Source: Gp6-AA40 sp035647075
GTDB taxonomy: Bacteria; Acidobacteriota; Vicinamibacteria; Vicinamibacterales; UBA2999
DNA length: 6,039 nucleotides
Reading direction: 5' to 3'
NCBI GenBank assembly: GCA_035647075.1
Contig: DASROF010000096.1
Span: forward strand, 1-6,039
The number at the start of each line of letters is the position of its first letter. The stretch's first letter is position 1. Below are positions 5,330-6,039 of the stretch, piece by piece. The notes below the pieces were generated by a model. The model was not told the DNA's origin and made no database searches. It saw only the letters and a list, made by a program, of their open reading frames with translations. The position numbers and the translations under genes were made by a program.

Positions 5330-6009
5330 GCGGTGAGGCGACCAACTCCCAACTGCCAACCGCCAACTCCCAGCAACTCGTTGATGCGGCAAGGGAGGTG
5401 ATCGCTTCCTCTCTCGCGACGGCTGCGAAGCCGTGCATCACGTCGAGCTTCCAGGCCGAGTGCGTCGTCCTCACGCACATGCTGCTGCAGGAGCAGCCGG
5501 ACATTCCGGTGCTGTTCCTCGACACGTTCCATCACTTCCCGCAGACGCTCGCCTATCGCGACGAGCTCACCGAGCGGTTCAAGCTGAACCTGATCAACCT
5601 TCGCGCGAAGGAGCCGCAGGTCGGGCTGTGGGAACGCGAGAGCACGCAGGCGTGCTGCGCACGCCACAAGGTGGAGCCGCTCTTCAGTGCGCTGGCGGGT
5701 TACGACACCTGGTTCACGGCGCTGCGCCGCGACCAGGCGGCGTCGCGGGCGAATCTGAAAGAGGTGGAGCCGTTCCAGCTGCCAGGGAAGGTGATCTCAC
5801 GAGTTGCGCCGATTGCCGGCTGGCACGCGCGCGACGTCTGGAAGTACGCCAAGGACCACGACATCCCGCTATTGCCGCTCTACGAGCTTGGCTACACGAG
5901 CATCGGCTGCGAGCCGTGCACGTCGCTGCCGCTCGACCCGAACAACCCGCGCTCCGGGCGCTGGTCGGGCGAGAAGCTCGAGTGCGGGATACACATTCAG
6001 GCCAAATAG
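5326..6009 (+). CDS. cysH: Assimilatory APS reductase, iron-sulfur type (CysH)
   Basis: 227 residues. Reduces adenylyl sulfate to sulfite and AMP using thioredoxin-like donors. Seen: the modified PP-loop region TSSFQAECVVL (39-49), FLDTFHHFPQT (64-74), the four cluster cysteines C110-C111 and C195-C198 (CysCys ... CysXXCys), arginine-rich LRRDQAASR (133-141), and a C-terminal ECGIH with catalytic C220. The four cluster cysteines mark a [4Fe-4S] enzyme of the APS-reducing type; E. coli-type PAPS reductase lacks them. The ATG overlaps cysN by four bases and has GAGGAG eight bases upstream. The first 18 residues are polar and partly encoded by a heptamer repeat, which is not typical of the family. 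A downstream start is not excluded but no better site is seen. Substrate use of APS over PAPS is inferred from the cysteines and from the absence of CysC in this operon. Confidence 0.95.
   Translation: MSGEATNSQLPTANSQQLVDAAREVIASSLATAAKPCITSSFQAECVVLTHMLLQEQPDIPVLFLDTFHHFPQTLAYRDELTERFKLNLINLRAKEPQVGLWERESTQACCARHKVEPLFSALAGYDTWFTALRRDQAASRANLKEVEPFQLPGKVISRVAPIAGWHARDVWKYAKDHDIPLLPLYELGYTSIGCEPCTSLPLDPNNPRSGRWSGEKLECGIHIQAK
5342..5369 (+). repeat. Four tandem heptamers (CCAACTS) inside the 5' end of cysH
   Basis: Units at 5342-5348, 5349-5355, 5356-5362 and 5363-5369 read CCAACTC, CCAACTG, CCAACCG and CCAACTC; a degraded copy (CCAGCAACTC) follows. They encode part of the polar N-terminal tail of CysH. 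Seven is not a multiple of three, so gain or loss of one unit would shift the cysH frame. Confidence 0.8.
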
Positions 6010-6039
6010 ATCCTCGCCTCGACCGGCATCAGATTGGGG

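Overview
The window holds two divergent, tightly packed operons around a 275-base intergenic region. GC is high and nearly all of the sequence is coding. The style (GC-rich, overlapping genes, an assimilatory APS-reductase type sulfate pathway, a short heptamer repeat, a PanE/OxlT/oxalyl-CoA synthetase set) would fit an Acidobacteriota-like soil bacterium. That is a low-confidence guess, because there is no rRNA or other phylogenetic marker here.

Left operon (minus strand, read from 2790 down to the window edge): an AMP-forming acyl-CoA synthetase closely resembling plant AAE3-type oxalyl-CoA synthetases, then a PanE-family reductase, then the first 91 codons of an OxlT-like oxalate/formate antiporter. 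The genes overlap by 4 bp and 1 bp. Together they read as an oxalate uptake and assimilation unit: import, activation to oxalyl-CoA, and probably reduction of oxalyl-CoA toward glyoxylate. The PanE-family protein would then be an oxalyl-CoA reductase and not a pantothenate enzyme.

Right operon (plus strand, 3066 to 6009): cysD, cysN and cysH, overlapping by 1 bp and 4 bp. CysDN makes APS. CysN carries no APS-kinase (CysC) domain, and CysH has the four iron-sulfur cysteines of an APS reductase, so the operon reduces APS directly to sulfite.

Intergenic region (2791-3065): two divergent promoters whose -35 regions both fall on a 13-bp palindrome (2848-2860). On the cys side there is an unannotated control element. 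A 28-codon ORF (2886-2972) starts with GTG only 10 bases after a TAGAAT -10 box and encodes six cysteines within eight residues (CCCTCACC). It is followed by a mutually exclusive antiterminator (2941-2950 with 3001-3009, plus an inner stem 2958-2968 with 2985-2994) and a strong intrinsic terminator (3001-3028). The ORF's stop codon lies inside the antiterminator. This has the full architecture of a cysteine-responsive transcription attenuator on a (nearly) leaderless mRNA, and it is the most interesting feature of the window. A further 8-bp hairpin (3038-3057) covers the likely cysD ribosome-binding site.

The last 30 bases (6010-6039) after cysH show no gene, terminator or repeat that I can support.
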